Below the pieces are notes generated by a model. That model worked only from the letters and a program-made list of their open reading frames with translations. It had not been told where the DNA came from and did not search any database. A DNA stretch of 64,000 nucleotides, taken from NCBI GenBank assembly GCA_963832355.1, contig CAWHTX010000014.1, positions 630,026 through 694,025 on the forward strand, in the 5' to 3' direction. Source of the stretch: DATFVA01 sp963832355 (GTDB lineage: Bacteria > Bacteroidota > Ignavibacteria > Ignavibacteriales > Ignavibacteriaceae). A program made the position numbers and the translations under genes. This document shows, one piece after another, positions 50,607-59,314 of the stretch (within the stretch, counting starts at the first letter, position 1; every line of letters starts with the position of its first letter).

Positions 50607-51363
50607 GCCAGTAAAAAAAGTAGAACAATTCGATAAGTCTCCTAAAAAGGTTTTTATATTAGGTGTGTATGCTAGTGCAGTTCACGCAAAATGGATAAGC
50701 TCTCAGGGTAAGACTTTAATAAATGCGTTAGCAGTTGCAAGTGAGCCTTATATTTTCTGGAAAGGTGATTGTACAGAGCTAATCTTGAACAGAATTAAAC
50801 TGCCCCAGGGTGCAGGAAAACTTATTCCTGCTGATGAAAAATTTAATGGTCCATCAGGTAGAGTTTTGGATGAAGAATATGTAATGCCACTGGGATTACA
50901 AAGAGATGATTGTTGGTTATGTGATCTTGTTCCCTATAGTATGATAAATCCTGGGCAGAAAAAAGCTTTAGGAAGGAACGCAGGCCTATTTGGGAAATTC
51001 AAGCTTAAAAGATATTCAATGAGATTGGCTGATAAAGAGAACAGAATAATTGATGATAAAAGACAAGAAGAAATTGCAAGTGAAATTAAAAAATCAAAAG
51101 CACAGTACTTGATCACACTGGGAAATGAGCCGCTGATTAACTTTGTCAAAAAATATAATCCAGATATAAAACCTCTTAATCTGAAAGAAGAATATGGTTA
51201 TATTCAAGATATGACGATTGATGGTTACTCATTGAAACTGATTCCACTTGTTCATCCCAGGCAAGCTGGTAAGTTGGGTCGATATTCACCTGAATGGTAT
51301 GATATTCACTCAGAATGGAAGAGAAACACTGCTCTGATAATTCGTAAATTATTAGAAACTTAA
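50584..51363 (+). CDS. Uracil-DNA glycosylase-superfamily-like protein
   Basis: 259 residues. VFILGVYASAVHAKW near the N-terminus, ITLGNEPLINFV in the middle and LIPLVHPRQAGKLG near the end occupy the places of the UDG superfamily motifs (active-site loop and HPS/HPR leucine loop). Catalytic Asp or Asn is not obvious, so activity is uncertain. Stop is followed in 2 bases by RNA element copy B, which would act as its terminator. Possibly a phage-type DNA repair or anti-restriction enzyme. Confidence 0.5.
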   Translation: MENFPFGEPVKKVEQFDKSPKKVFILGVYASAVHAKWISSQGKTLINALAVASEPYIFWKGDCTELILNRIKLPQGAGKLIPADEKFNGPSGRVLDEEYVMPLGLQRDDCWLCDLVPYSMINPGQKKALGRNAGLFGKFKLKRYSMRLADKENRIIDDKRQEEIASEIKKSKAQYLITLGNEPLINFVKKYNPDIKPLNLKEEYGYIQDMTIDGYSLKLIPLVHPRQAGKLGRYSPEWYDIHSEWKRNTALIIRKLLET

Positions 51364-51365
51364 CA

Positions 51366-51446
51366 GAACTTGTTCACAGAGGTTTACCCCTGCCTCGTGA
51401 TGGTAAAAGAGTTCGGCCCGGCAGCACCCCCGTTGCCGGGTTTTTT
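51366..51446 (+). ncRNA. Repeated structured RNA element, copy B, with terminator
   Basis: Outer stem GAACTT (51366-51371) with GAGTTC (51409-51414); interior GGTTTACCCCTGCC and a TGCC/GGTA hairpin; then terminator CCCGGCA/TGCCGGG and six T. Nearly identical inside to copy A, with different stem bases that still pair. Confidence 0.6.
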
Positions 51447-51683
51447 ATTTTTGCCTTAAGGGTAAGTATTTTACAGAACAAAAAAATTTTATAAACCCGA
51501 TTTTCTATATGGAATCAGAGAAACCTGAGACTGGTCTAGAGGTAAACCTAAGAATTGACGGGGGGGGTCTTGCTAGGTACCTATTCTCGCAAGAATGGAT
51601 TTGTATTTAAAAGAAGTGATTACATTTGAAATGTTTCGTAATTTTATTGTGTCTTAATTTCTTATAGTTAATAAGGTAACAAA
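51447..51683. other. Intergenic; G8 tract
   Basis: No gene seen. A run of eight G (51560-51567) stands out in otherwise A/T-rich DNA. Confidence 0.4.
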
Positions 51684-52451
51684 ATGGGATATATAGATCT
51701 AGAATCAATGAATGATCTAAAAGGGAAAATTTGCCGACACTGCGGTGAGAAATTTAATCGGGTCTTGGATCCAGCTATCGGTTCCATAGTAAATCTTGGC
51801 AAACAAAGTGCATTTCTTGGGAACTTGCATCATAATTATTCACTTGGTGTCATTGAAGATGATAATCAAATGTTTAGATTTGAAGCGCTTGGTTATAAAT
51901 GTACTAAGTGTGGGAGAGTCAGCCTGCATATTATTAAATATAGCGTATTAGAGACAGGAGCATCTGGTGAAATTGTAGATGAGTTCACTATAAATCCATT
52001 TGGAAAGGAACGACCAGTTCCAGAAGAAATACCGCTAGACATAGCAGAAGATTATAGAGAAGCATCGAAGATCGCAAATATAAGTCTTAAAGGATCGGCT
52101 ACTATCTTACGCAGATGCCTGCAGGCAACTTTAAGAAGGGTATATCCAGAAATGCCAAATTCTGAATTATATGATGAAATTAAATGGATCGAGGGAAATA
52201 TTGAATTTGGCGAGGAAGAAGAAATTATAAAAGACACACTACATTTATTAAGAAAAGCAGGGAATTTTGGCGCTCATCCACCTAAGAATGGGCTAACACC
52301 AATATTTGAATTAAATGGGGAAGATTTAGAAAGTTGTTTTGATCTGTTGGATATCCTTTTCAAGAAATTCTTTATAGAACCTGAAAGAACACGGCTTCAA
52401 TTAAAAAAATTAAAAGACAAAATTTCTCCACCCAGAGAGGACTCAAGGTAA
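51684..52451 (+). CDS. DUF4145 domain protein with zinc-ribbon start
   Basis: 255 residues. CRHCGEKF and CTKCGRVS may form an N-terminal zinc ribbon. EASKIANISLKGSATILRRCLQATLRRVYP and LRKAGNFGAHPPKNGLTP match DUF4145, a HEPN-superfamily domain that is common in defence islands and beside restriction systems. No membrane segments. Function unknown; the domain call is fairly firm. Confidence 0.78.
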   Translation: MGYIDLESMNDLKGKICRHCGEKFNRVLDPAIGSIVNLGKQSAFLGNLHHNYSLGVIEDDNQMFRFEALGYKCTKCGRVSLHIIKYSVLETGASGEIVDEFTINPFGKERPVPEEIPLDIAEDYREASKIANISLKGSATILRRCLQATLRRVYPEMPNSELYDEIKWIEGNIEFGEEEEIIKDTLHLLRKAGNFGAHPPKNGLTPIFELNGEDLESCFDLLDILFKKFFIEPERTRLQLKKLKDKISPPREDSR

Positions 52452-52465
52452 TATTAAAACGGAAT

Positions 52466-52804
52466 TCAGAAATCCGGGGCGTTAATTGTATAGTAGGAAT
52501 AATAAACAACGTCCTCTTTACATCGAAAGTTAATGAATTCTGCAAATTTTTTGATCAGCCCATCGACATAATCAGGATCTTCTTCTATCGTGTATTTTAT
52601 ATCCATAATTATGATAGTAATGTTATCACGAGTTGAGGCCAGTGGTTTATCCGATCTATAGTATCCTTTAATACTTTCGATGATAGTGCAACCCTTATAG
52701 TAAATTCCTGCTATCTCTATTAAATCATCGAGCACCTCTTTAGAAATTCCACCGGGTATATCTGGAATAAACAACTCAATTCTAGTCCTCTTAATAGTTT
52801 TCAT
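52466..52804 (-). CDS. Hypothetical protein
   Basis: 112 residues (MKTIKRTRIELFIPDIPGG), alternating strands and helices, no membrane segments. No family recognised. It lies between the convergent DUF4145 gene and a minus-strand block of phage-like genes. A CCTTTC-type purine-rich site on the minus strand precedes the ATG. Confidence 0.55.
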   Translation of the reverse strand: MKTIKRTRIELFIPDIPGGISKEVLDDLIEIAGIYYKGCTIIESIKGYYRSDKPLASTRDNITIIIMDIKYTIEEDPDYVDGLIKKFAEFINFRCKEDVVYYSYYTINAPDF

Positions 52805-52940
52805 TTTTTCCCTTTCACTTTATAAAGAGTAGTTAACCAAAATTAACAAAAAATACATAACTAATTATCGGATTTTGAAATAGATTTGAGAGACCTGAAT
52901 GTTAACGGTGAGATTAATCTGAATTTTTATTTGTAATTAT

Positions 52941-53855
52941 TTATTCAAATAAGCTCAAACTCAGCTGATCTGGTTTTTTTGTTGTATTAATTTTCGTAGT
53001 CAAGTCCTGGACTTCGGCATTAAACCACCGCATAATTTTTAATTCTTCACTCAGTTTATCCCAGGTTTTTTGGGCATCCTCTAAAGTATAATTCATCTGT
53101 TTTAACTGCCATTCCTTGATATAATCCCAAAACGAAGAATCAGTAATCTGATTTACTTTCGCACCTTCGAGATAAAATCCAAGTTTCATTCCGTCCTTTA
53201 CATTTAAATTAATTTTTTCACAAACTTCCGTATAAATTTCTCTACCAATGGCTGTGTGTTTGTCAATTGCAATCCAGTATGGAAATTCGGGATCATTATC
53301 TGGCTCGGCAAATTTTGTTTTGGGAATGGGATATCTTATTGAAAGATAGGCGGCAGCTGACATCATAACTTTATCATTATCATAAGTTGCTCTTTTGATA
53401 TCCTTTTTTGCCGCATCAATTCTTTGCTTGAACTTTTTATATTTGGGCTGTTCCCCTATCCAATTCCAGTATTTATCCTGATTATCAATAGCATTAGAGA
53501 CCGACTTAATTGCTTTTTGGTCTTTTTCACTGCCAACATTGGAAACATCTTTACCTTTATATAATTTCAAGGCAAGATCAGCTAGGCCATCCGCATTTTT
53601 ATTTTTTACGGTTGATGCAAGAGCTAGAAACTGTTGCAAAAGCTTATGGTCACTACAAGAAATATCCAATTCATTTGCATAAGTCCAGCATTCTTCATAC
53701 GCTATCACGACCAACCTGTTTTTAAGCCAATTTCGTTGACCCTTACCTATGAGATAATTGAATACCTTTTCAACTAACTCTGTACTACCTCTCCTGACAG
53801 CTTTCTGTATAAGAGAATGCTCAACTTCATAAGGACTGGGATCATAATCAAACAT
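52941..53855 (-). CDS. Hypothetical protein resembling the RarA/MgsA C-terminal domain
   Basis: 304 residues, helical. HSLIQKAVRRGSTELVEKVF and WLKNRLVVIAYEECWTYANE resemble the helical C-terminal (clamp-loader-like) region of RarA/MgsA ATPases, but the AAA+ ATPase part is absent (no Walker A). The C-terminus ends QLSLSLFE, which resembles the QLSLF-type clamp-binding peptide of proteins that interact with the beta sliding clamp. It could be a phage protein acting at the replication fork. The homology is only suggestive. Confidence 0.5.
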   Translation of the reverse strand: MFDYDPSPYEVEHSLIQKAVRRGSTELVEKVFNYLIGKGQRNWLKNRLVVIAYEECWTYANELDISCSDHKLLQQFLALASTVKNKNADGLADLALKLYKGKDVSNVGSEKDQKAIKSVSNAIDNQDKYWNWIGEQPKYKKFKQRIDAAKKDIKRATYDNDKVMMSAAAYLSIRYPIPKTKFAEPDNDPEFPYWIAIDKHTAIGREIYTEVCEKINLNVKDGMKLGFYLEGAKVNQITDSSFWDYIKEWQLKQMNYTLEDAQKTWDKLSEELKIMRWFNAEVQDLTTKINTTKKPDQLSLSLFE

Positions 53856-53984
53856 AAGTTTTGGCCCACAGATTATTAATTTGAATTTGATTTAGCTTTT
53901 CAAAATTACAACAACTCTGGAACAATTATATCTGACACTGTTTTTTATTCTTTATTTTTAATTGAGCACGGTCAGTAAAAATAT

Positions 53985-54254
53985 CTATTCATCATCTTCC
54001 TTCCCATAGAAATCTGTGATATCAAACCATAACTCTTTTTTATTTCCTGTAGGACCAATTACATTCATTACGTCATATTTTTTATCCCCTTCATCCAGAA
54101 AAGTTTGAGATTCTATTTCAAAATACCCTACCTTCCCTTCAATATATTTATACTCTACGTCAACTCCCTCTCTTTCATTATTAGCCCCAAGTATGATGAC
54201 TGCTTTTTCTCTACTTGACCCATTACCACCTTTAATTTGTATCATTTGAATCAA
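53985..54254 (-). CDS. Small hypothetical protein
   Basis: 89 residues (MIQMIQIKGGNGSSREKAVIIL), beta-rich, acidic end (DFYGKEDDE). Overlaps the upstream small gene by 23 bases, suggesting a coupled pair. No family recognised. Confidence 0.55.
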   Translation of the reverse strand: MIQMIQIKGGNGSSREKAVIILGANNEREGVDVEYKYIEGKVGYFEIESQTFLDEGDKKYDVMNVIGPTGNKKELWFDITDFYGKEDDE

Positions 54255-54423
54255 CTCCTGGCTTATTTTCTATCTGTGGAAAAGTCTCGTATCTGACTAC
54301 CCTAAATGGGTCAGATTTTGCTTTTCGTTTTGATAATAGCTTGTAGAACACCAACTCAGATTTATCTCTTTTCTTGTGGTCCAATTTTTCAAATACTGAT
54401 TTTTCATTATTAATTTGTGCCAT
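54232..54423 (-). CDS. Small hypothetical basic protein
   Basis: 63 residues from the ATG preceded by TTGGAGAG (MAQINNEKSVFEKLDHKKRD). The frame extends 15 codons further upstream but that part enters the repeat field and is not favoured. It is the first gene downstream of the iteron-like repeats. Confidence 0.55.
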   Translation of the reverse strand: MAQINNEKSVFEKLDHKKRDKSELVFYKLLSKRKAKSDPFRVVRYETFPQIENKPGVDSNDTN

Positions 54424-54460
54424 TATATTCTCTCCAATTATAAGTTTAATTATTAGTTCC

Positions 54461-54736
54461 GGTAACAAGAAGTAACAAAAGTAACATAATGTTGCGATTT
54501 TAGCTTGTATTCCAATGTTACCTGTGTTACCTGAATTTTACAGGTTGCTGAAGAAAATAATTAATTATTTTTTTTTTCCCCTCTGATAATAAATCCCATA
54601 ATTAATTATTTTATTTTCTAATTGTATAAAATATAGGTAACAAGGTAACATACCCCTATTTTCTAAGAAATTGGCCTATTTTCAAGCAATCCAGAGGTAA
54701 CAAAAAAGTAACATCAGGTAACAAGAAGTAACAAAA
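54461..54736. repeat. Iteron-like GTAACA repeat field, candidate replication origin
   Basis: Eleven copies of GTAACA: nine on the plus strand (54462, 54472, 54481, 54637, 54645, 54697, 54708, 54718, 54728) and two inverted (54516, 54525). The outer clusters are spaced 9-11 bases, one helical turn. A perfect 20-bp repeat GGTAACAAGAAGTAACAAAA occurs at both ends (54461 and 54717). Between them lie A/T-rich tracts suitable for unwinding. It abuts the primase-helicase gene, as expected of an iteron origin. Fills the 400-base gap. Confidence 0.65.
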
Positions 54737-54824
54737 ACCCAGCACAGCCAGGGTAGGTTGTGCCAGTATTATATGTAATTATTTACAATAATATACTTTC
54801 ATTTTCTCCGTCGTCCAATTATTA

Positions 54825-56921
54825 TCATATTACTACACCTTTCAATTTCAGCCTCTCAAGATTCTGCCTATAAGCTTTATATGTGAAATGATACTTGCAT
54901 ATCTTGCTCATATATGTAGCTGGGATTACCCCGTCGCTATCAATCATACTCTCTACCATTGCAGCAATATCTGTTTTCAAACCCATATCCCTCTCCTTTT
55001 CTGTAATTGGAAATATTTCTTCCAATAGGAAGTAACTTGCATCCTGAGCTTTCAGTTTTTCGGCGAATTCCTCATACTCATCCTTCGACAATGCTTTCAA
55101 GCGATTCTTTGCCTCTGAATCGACAGGCGTGTTTGCCAATTCTCTGCTGTACTCCAATGTGAAAATGATATTTGCAAATTCATTAAGTTCACTTGCTATA
55201 TCAGGTTCAAGATATCTCTCTCCCCGATAAATTGATAATTCACTTACCTTAACCGCATTATCATTTCTGATCACATTAAATCTTCTGTCCTCCTCATCAA
55301 TAAATATCGGGTGTTCACTGTTGGAGAATAATATGAAGTTCATAAAGTTATGTGTCTGGAATGTATCAACACCTTTTATCTCAATACTCTGGTATAGTGC
55401 GGTGATCAGATCCTTCAGCATTTCCTTCCTGTGCAGGTTCTCCTTTGGATTGCCCGCACTGAATACCTCATTATATCCACGTAAAAAACAATTCATATCT
55501 ATCTTATTAAAGTTCTTCGCGATTCTGCTTCCATTCATCATCTGGGATTGTTTCTTCCCGAAGAGCGGCATTAACATTCGAATGAACATCAGGTCTTTGC
55601 CTATACCCTGAACCTTGGAAGTAATAAGCCAGGCTGTCCCTGCTTTCGTTCTCTCCTTTAATATGTAGGCTATCCAATTCAGGAACCTTTCAAGATATTC
55701 CCTCTCACCGAAAATGTTAAACATTACTTCATAAATAACCTTGCATTTACGCTTGAGCTCATCCACAACCTGATTAATGGCAAGGGTAGGTAGGGTAGAA
55801 TAGTCCTTTTTCATAAATTCAGTTTCTTCAAACAAATTATAATATCCCTCATTCAGACCATCAGGCAAGCCTGGATTAAATATTATTTCCCTGCGGGGAA
55901 GATATGAACGGATATTCGGATCAATGTTATTCTGAACACAGTAATTTTCAAAATCCCCGTTATTCTTGAATATGTATAGAGGCCCATCACCATTATAACT
56001 CTCATACCCTATCATAGACGGACCGCCTACAGACTCATTCCAGAATAATTTTGTCTTGGCTGCATCAATTTCTTTTTTATCCTGCCAGTAAGTCTTATCC
56101 TCGGATGAGCAGTATATATAATACTGACCCAGATCATTGATATCTATGAAGGCATTATGTTTATCTGGATGAGTACGTGTAGCAGGGTCGCAGAACGGAC
56201 AGAATATTTTAGTCTTATCTATAATATTCCCAACTATCTCTTTATTTCCATCTTCAAGAATAACTTCATCATTCAGAGAGAATGTTTCTTCTTCCTTTTT
56301 AGGTCTTCCAGGTTTTCTCTTCTCTGGGACAATCTCATCTGGATCAAGAAATACAACATTACCTTCAGGATCAGTATAACTACGCAGATGCGTAATTGCA
56401 CTCGGACTCATCTTGAAGTAACGATTACCATCAAAACAAGTCTTATCAATAGATGGATATCGTTCGATCAATATTTTCTTTATATCCTGAAGTTCATCAT
56501 ATGAAATAGGTCTTGAAAGAGGAATAATGACTCTGTATTTATCTCTTGCTTCGATCTTGATTCCCTCATCGGTGACAGTTCTCTGATGGTTAACCGTGGT
56601 ATGTAGAAACCAGCTGAATTTTACTGAGCTACTGGCCTTAATATAATCTTTCATCGATGGTTCACCTTTATCAAAATCCAATGTCAGGAAATAAACCTCT
56701 TCAATATTCTTTTTTAATTTCTTGCCATCGGCAAGTTTGGAAGGCAGATAAGAAACTGTTTTTACAAAATTATCTAAATCTTGTTTATTCCAGTTTATTT
56801 CGGACAGAATCCATCCCTCGGTAATTTTACCGCCATCGGCTTTGGATAATTCGGAAGTTAATTGTGGATTGTAGGAATATTTTAATTTTCTATAAGCATT
56901 CTCTTCATTATTATTAAACAT
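54825..56921 (-). CDS. Primase-helicase replication protein (AEP-like plus DUF5906 helicase)
   Basis: 698 residues from the ATG preceded by GGGGG. N-terminal VYFLTLDFDKGEP and DKYRVIIPLSRPIS resemble the DxD and conserved basic motifs of archaeo-eukaryotic-type primases. CPFC and the later YYIYCSS may form a zinc finger. WLITSKVQGIGKDLMF is the nucleotide loop of a DUF5906/D5-type superfamily 3 helicase. Such fusions start replication of plasmids and phages. It sits beside the iteron-like repeats, which are its likely target. It is probably the element's own replicase. Confidence 0.82.
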   Translation of the reverse strand: MFNNNEENAYRKLKYSYNPQLTSELSKADGGKITEGWILSEINWNKQDLDNFVKTVSYLPSKLADGKKLKKNIEEVYFLTLDFDKGEPSMKDYIKASSSVKFSWFLHTTVNHQRTVTDEGIKIEARDKYRVIIPLSRPISYDELQDIKKILIERYPSIDKTCFDGNRYFKMSPSAITHLRSYTDPEGNVVFLDPDEIVPEKRKPGRPKKEEETFSLNDEVILEDGNKEIVGNIIDKTKIFCPFCDPATRTHPDKHNAFIDINDLGQYYIYCSSEDKTYWQDKKEIDAAKTKLFWNESVGGPSMIGYESYNGDGPLYIFKNNGDFENYCVQNNIDPNIRSYLPRREIIFNPGLPDGLNEGYYNLFEETEFMKKDYSTLPTLAINQVVDELKRKCKVIYEVMFNIFGEREYLERFLNWIAYILKERTKAGTAWLITSKVQGIGKDLMFIRMLMPLFGKKQSQMMNGSRIAKNFNKIDMNCFLRGYNEVFSAGNPKENLHRKEMLKDLITALYQSIEIKGVDTFQTHNFMNFILFSNSEHPIFIDEEDRRFNVIRNDNAVKVSELSIYRGERYLEPDIASELNEFANIIFTLEYSRELANTPVDSEAKNRLKALSKDEYEEFAEKLKAQDASYFLLEEIFPITEKERDMGLKTDIAAMVESMIDSDGVIPATYMSKICKYHFTYKAYRQNLERLKLKGVVI

Positions 56922-56949
56922 TTTGTTTGCCCCCATAATGGTTTGGAGG

Positions 56950-57168
56950 TTAATTGTAAATTAGAGCTTTCACAGTTTTTACACTACTTTGAAACTGATG
57001 GGGACTGACTTTTAGCTTGTCGTAAAAGTAATCCTGCACTAATTCACGTAGCCCTTCATCTTCCTCGAAGAAGAATACAGACTTATTATTCTCATTTATA
57101 TGCTTGATTATCTTGTAGCCGTACATTATGAGTACTGCTGTAAGATAGAAATCCTTCGTTTTATACAT
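56950..57168 (-). CDS. DUF5659-like small protein
   Basis: 72 residues: YKTKDFYLTAVLIMYGYKI then VFFFEEDEGLRELVQDYF and the C-terminal FQSSVKTVKALIYN. This fits DUF5659, a small phage family usually found near replication genes. Function unknown. It precedes the primase-helicase by 28 bases on the same strand. Confidence 0.65.
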   Translation of the reverse strand: MYKTKDFYLTAVLIMYGYKIIKHINENNKSVFFFEEDEGLRELVQDYFYDKLKVSPHQFQSSVKTVKALIYN

Positions 57169-57237
57169 TTTAATTTCCTCTGATGTTGTCTTGAATTGGT
57201 GGAATGCCCTCTCATCGAAAGAGCACTCCTATAAAGT

Positions 57238-57354
57238 TTAAGTTTTCTTGATTAGCTTGTGGCGGGTTTCAGAGTTTTCGGTTGTCAGTCGTATATCTAT
57301 AATATAGTCTTCCAAACCAGGTTCATCAAGGCTTATCCCCCAGGAATTATTCAT
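57238..57354 (-). CDS. Possible small ORF downstream of the radical SAM gene
   Basis: 38 codons (MNNSWGISLDEPGLEDYIID), start overlapping the radical SAM stop by 8 bases, as in phage operons. Acidic then basic. No family; real only if translation is coupled. Confidence 0.3.
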   Translation of the reverse strand: MNNSWGISLDEPGLEDYIIDIRLTTENSETRHKLIKKT

Positions 57355-58138
57355 CACATCCAATTTGTCCGAGCGGAATACCAACTACTTTTTTGATATC
57401 CGCTTTCCACCTTATTAAAGAATCACCTTTGTAGATCTCATATAATGACCTTATTTGATCGTCTGATTGCCAGGCATAAAGCTGATTAGCTTTATCCTTT
57501 AACTCTTGGGTAAGTTCAGTATTCAATGTCAAGCGTTTCTTCATCTCATTCATTTTACCAAGCCATATTGAATCAGTTACATAAGGTCTAACAGCTGATA
57601 TAACATCTCTAATCTTATCATCCAGCATAGGCTCGCAGGAGATACTTGTTTCATATCCGGCCTCATAAGCATATTCCAGGGCAGCCATACGTTCATTAAA
57701 AGATGAAGCGCCTGGTTCCCAGAATTTCAGTGTTTCATCTTTTGCAGATCCAATGGTGAAACGAAATAAGATCTGAACTTTTTGATCCTCAAAATTATCG
57801 CAAATCGCTTTTATGCATTCAAGATTAGGTTTTGAAACTATCAAAACCTTGTTGCCAGGAATCAGGATATTCCGGAGAAATCGAATCGAATCCTGTAAAT
57901 GAGTAGGTGTTATATCGTGAGAACTTGGAAACATTATTCTTCCACCTCCGACACATTCCCAATTCTTATTAAGATCGCCTGTTCTTACAATTTCTTCTTT
58001 CCAGTTGTCCTGAGTTTTCCTTTTTGTACGAATTGCCATAGCACGACTATAGCAGTAAGAACAATTGTTACTGCACCCGGTAATGAAGTTTGCACTTTTG
58101 ACGGACCATTCTTTAGTCCCGTTAGAATTGTTTTGCAT
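57347..58138 (-). CDS. Radical SAM protein (SPL/phage-type)
   Basis: 263 residues. GCSNNCSYCYSR provides the CX3CX2C cluster motif that binds the 4Fe-4S cluster and S-adenosylmethionine. IMFPSSHDITP, KVLIVSKPN and SISCEPMLDD form the partial TIM barrel. Similar proteins (radical SAM of spore-photoproduct-lyase-like type) are frequent in phages and plasmids, with unknown substrate. It is in the minus-strand block with the replication genes and is separated from the serine recombinase gene by 148 bases. Confidence 0.85.
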   Translation of the reverse strand: MQNNSNGTKEWSVKSANFITGCSNNCSYCYSRAMAIRTKRKTQDNWKEEIVRTGDLNKNWECVGGGRIMFPSSHDITPTHLQDSIRFLRNILIPGNKVLIVSKPNLECIKAICDNFEDQKVQILFRFTIGSAKDETLKFWEPGASSFNERMAALEYAYEAGYETSISCEPMLDDKIRDVISAVRPYVTDSIWLGKMNEMKKRLTLNTELTQELKDKANQLYAWQSDDQIRSLYEIYKGDSLIRWKADIKKVVGIPLGQIGCDE

Positions 58139-58286
58139 TATACATTTCGGTTAATGTTTAAGTGAGCTCACGCTCTAAATACCAATAAAATTTTGGAAGT
58201 TGTCTGGTTGGCTTGTTCGAAATGTCGTCTTTTATATTCAATATGAGTATTTTTCTATATTCGAGTCAAGTCCTTGATCAAAAAAG

Positions 58287-58871
58287 TTATTTTTCCTTTA
58301 TGGAGTTAATTATATTATAATATGCGGATTTAGAGATCCTCATTTTCTTAATGATCTCCCTATAGCTTACCCCATTTTCTCTCATTTCAAGCATTTTTTG
58401 AATGGTGAAGGGTGGTATCCTGGGTCTGCCGATTTTGGCACCCCTTGCTTTGGCTTTCTCCATTCCAGCGATGACTCTCTCCCGAATGATTGCTCTCTCG
58501 AATTCTGCGAAGGCAGATATCATAGTAAATAGAATTTTTCCAGCTGGAGTACTAGTGTCTATATTCTCCTTGTAGCTTATAAAATCTACTCCAAGGTTAT
58601 TGAATTCTTCAAGAGCATTTATCAGCTCTTTGGTACTTCTGGCAAACCTATCGAACTTCCAAACTAGAACGACATCTGTTTTTCTTTTCCGAACATCATC
58701 CAAAAGCTTCCTGTAATTTATTCTGTCCGACTTAGCACCCGAGGCATAGTCGATATATTCTTTAACGATATTTAATTTTCTGGCCGCGGCATATTGCCTG
58801 AGATCAATAAGTTGCATATCCACATTCTGTTCCCTGGTTGATACTCTGGCATAAATAATTACTCGTTTCAT
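58287..58871 (-). CDS. Serine recombinase (resolvase/invertase type)
   Basis: 194 residues. IIYARVSTREQNVDMQLIDL contains the nucleophilic serine (Ser11) and neighbouring Arg; LVWKFDRFARSTKEL and SAFAEFERAIIRERV complete the catalytic domain. A C-terminal Hin-like helix-turn-helix (MRENGVSYREIIKKMRISKSAYY) binds DNA. Small serine recombinases act as resolvases of plasmids or as invertases. No inversion repeats were recognised nearby. Likely the resolution system of the replicating element. Confidence 0.92.
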   Translation of the reverse strand: MKRVIIYARVSTREQNVDMQLIDLRQYAAARKLNIVKEYIDYASGAKSDRINYRKLLDDVRKRKTDVVLVWKFDRFARSTKELINALEEFNNLGVDFISYKENIDTSTPAGKILFTMISAFAEFERAIIRERVIAGMEKAKARGAKIGRPRIPPFTIQKMLEMRENGVSYREIIKKMRISKSAYYNIINSIKEK

Positions 58872-59019
58872 AATTATCCTTTCTTGTTTATATAGTTCTT
58901 ATCCCAAGAAGGGTGAGGTAGTAGAGTAGTCCAATAAAGTGTAGATTTATGGAATAATAAATTTCGAAAAGTTATTATTTAGTTTTTAATGATTTAGCAT
59001 TTTAATTATGTATTGCCCT

Positions 59020-59217
59020 TTATGGAATAGATGGTTTCTGAAAGTAAGTTAATTCTGAAGACATCAATTGAGCAATTCTATCCAGACAAAGAAGATAATT
59101 TTGAATAAGTAACATCGGCGAGTGATCGTAATTTTGAAGACCTTCATATCCGTAGACCTTACGAATAGAGTTTAGGATTTTAACTTCAATCAAATCTTTA
59201 TTCTTGTGTCTCATCAT
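59020..59217 (-). CDS. Possible small hypothetical protein
   Basis: 65 residues (MMRHKNKDLIEVKILNSIRK), helical. Only a weak ribosome site (AGG). It is near the right end of the recognised phage-like genes. It could be real or chance. Confidence 0.35.
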   Translation of the reverse strand: MMRHKNKDLIEVKILNSIRKVYGYEGLQNYDHSPMLLIQNYLLCLDRIAQLMSSELTYFQKPSIP

Positions 59218-59314
59218 CCTATTCAGTAAATTCTATTGCTTGAATTATGAAAAGGTTGCGGGGTCATATGGTTTTTCTTCCTTTGATATAAACGTTTTAC
59301 CACAGGAGTATGCT

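Noticed and set aside
54461..54736. CRISPR array
   Set aside because: Repeat unit is only 6 bases with irregular spacing, both orientations and no spacers; iterons fit better. No Cas genes in the window.
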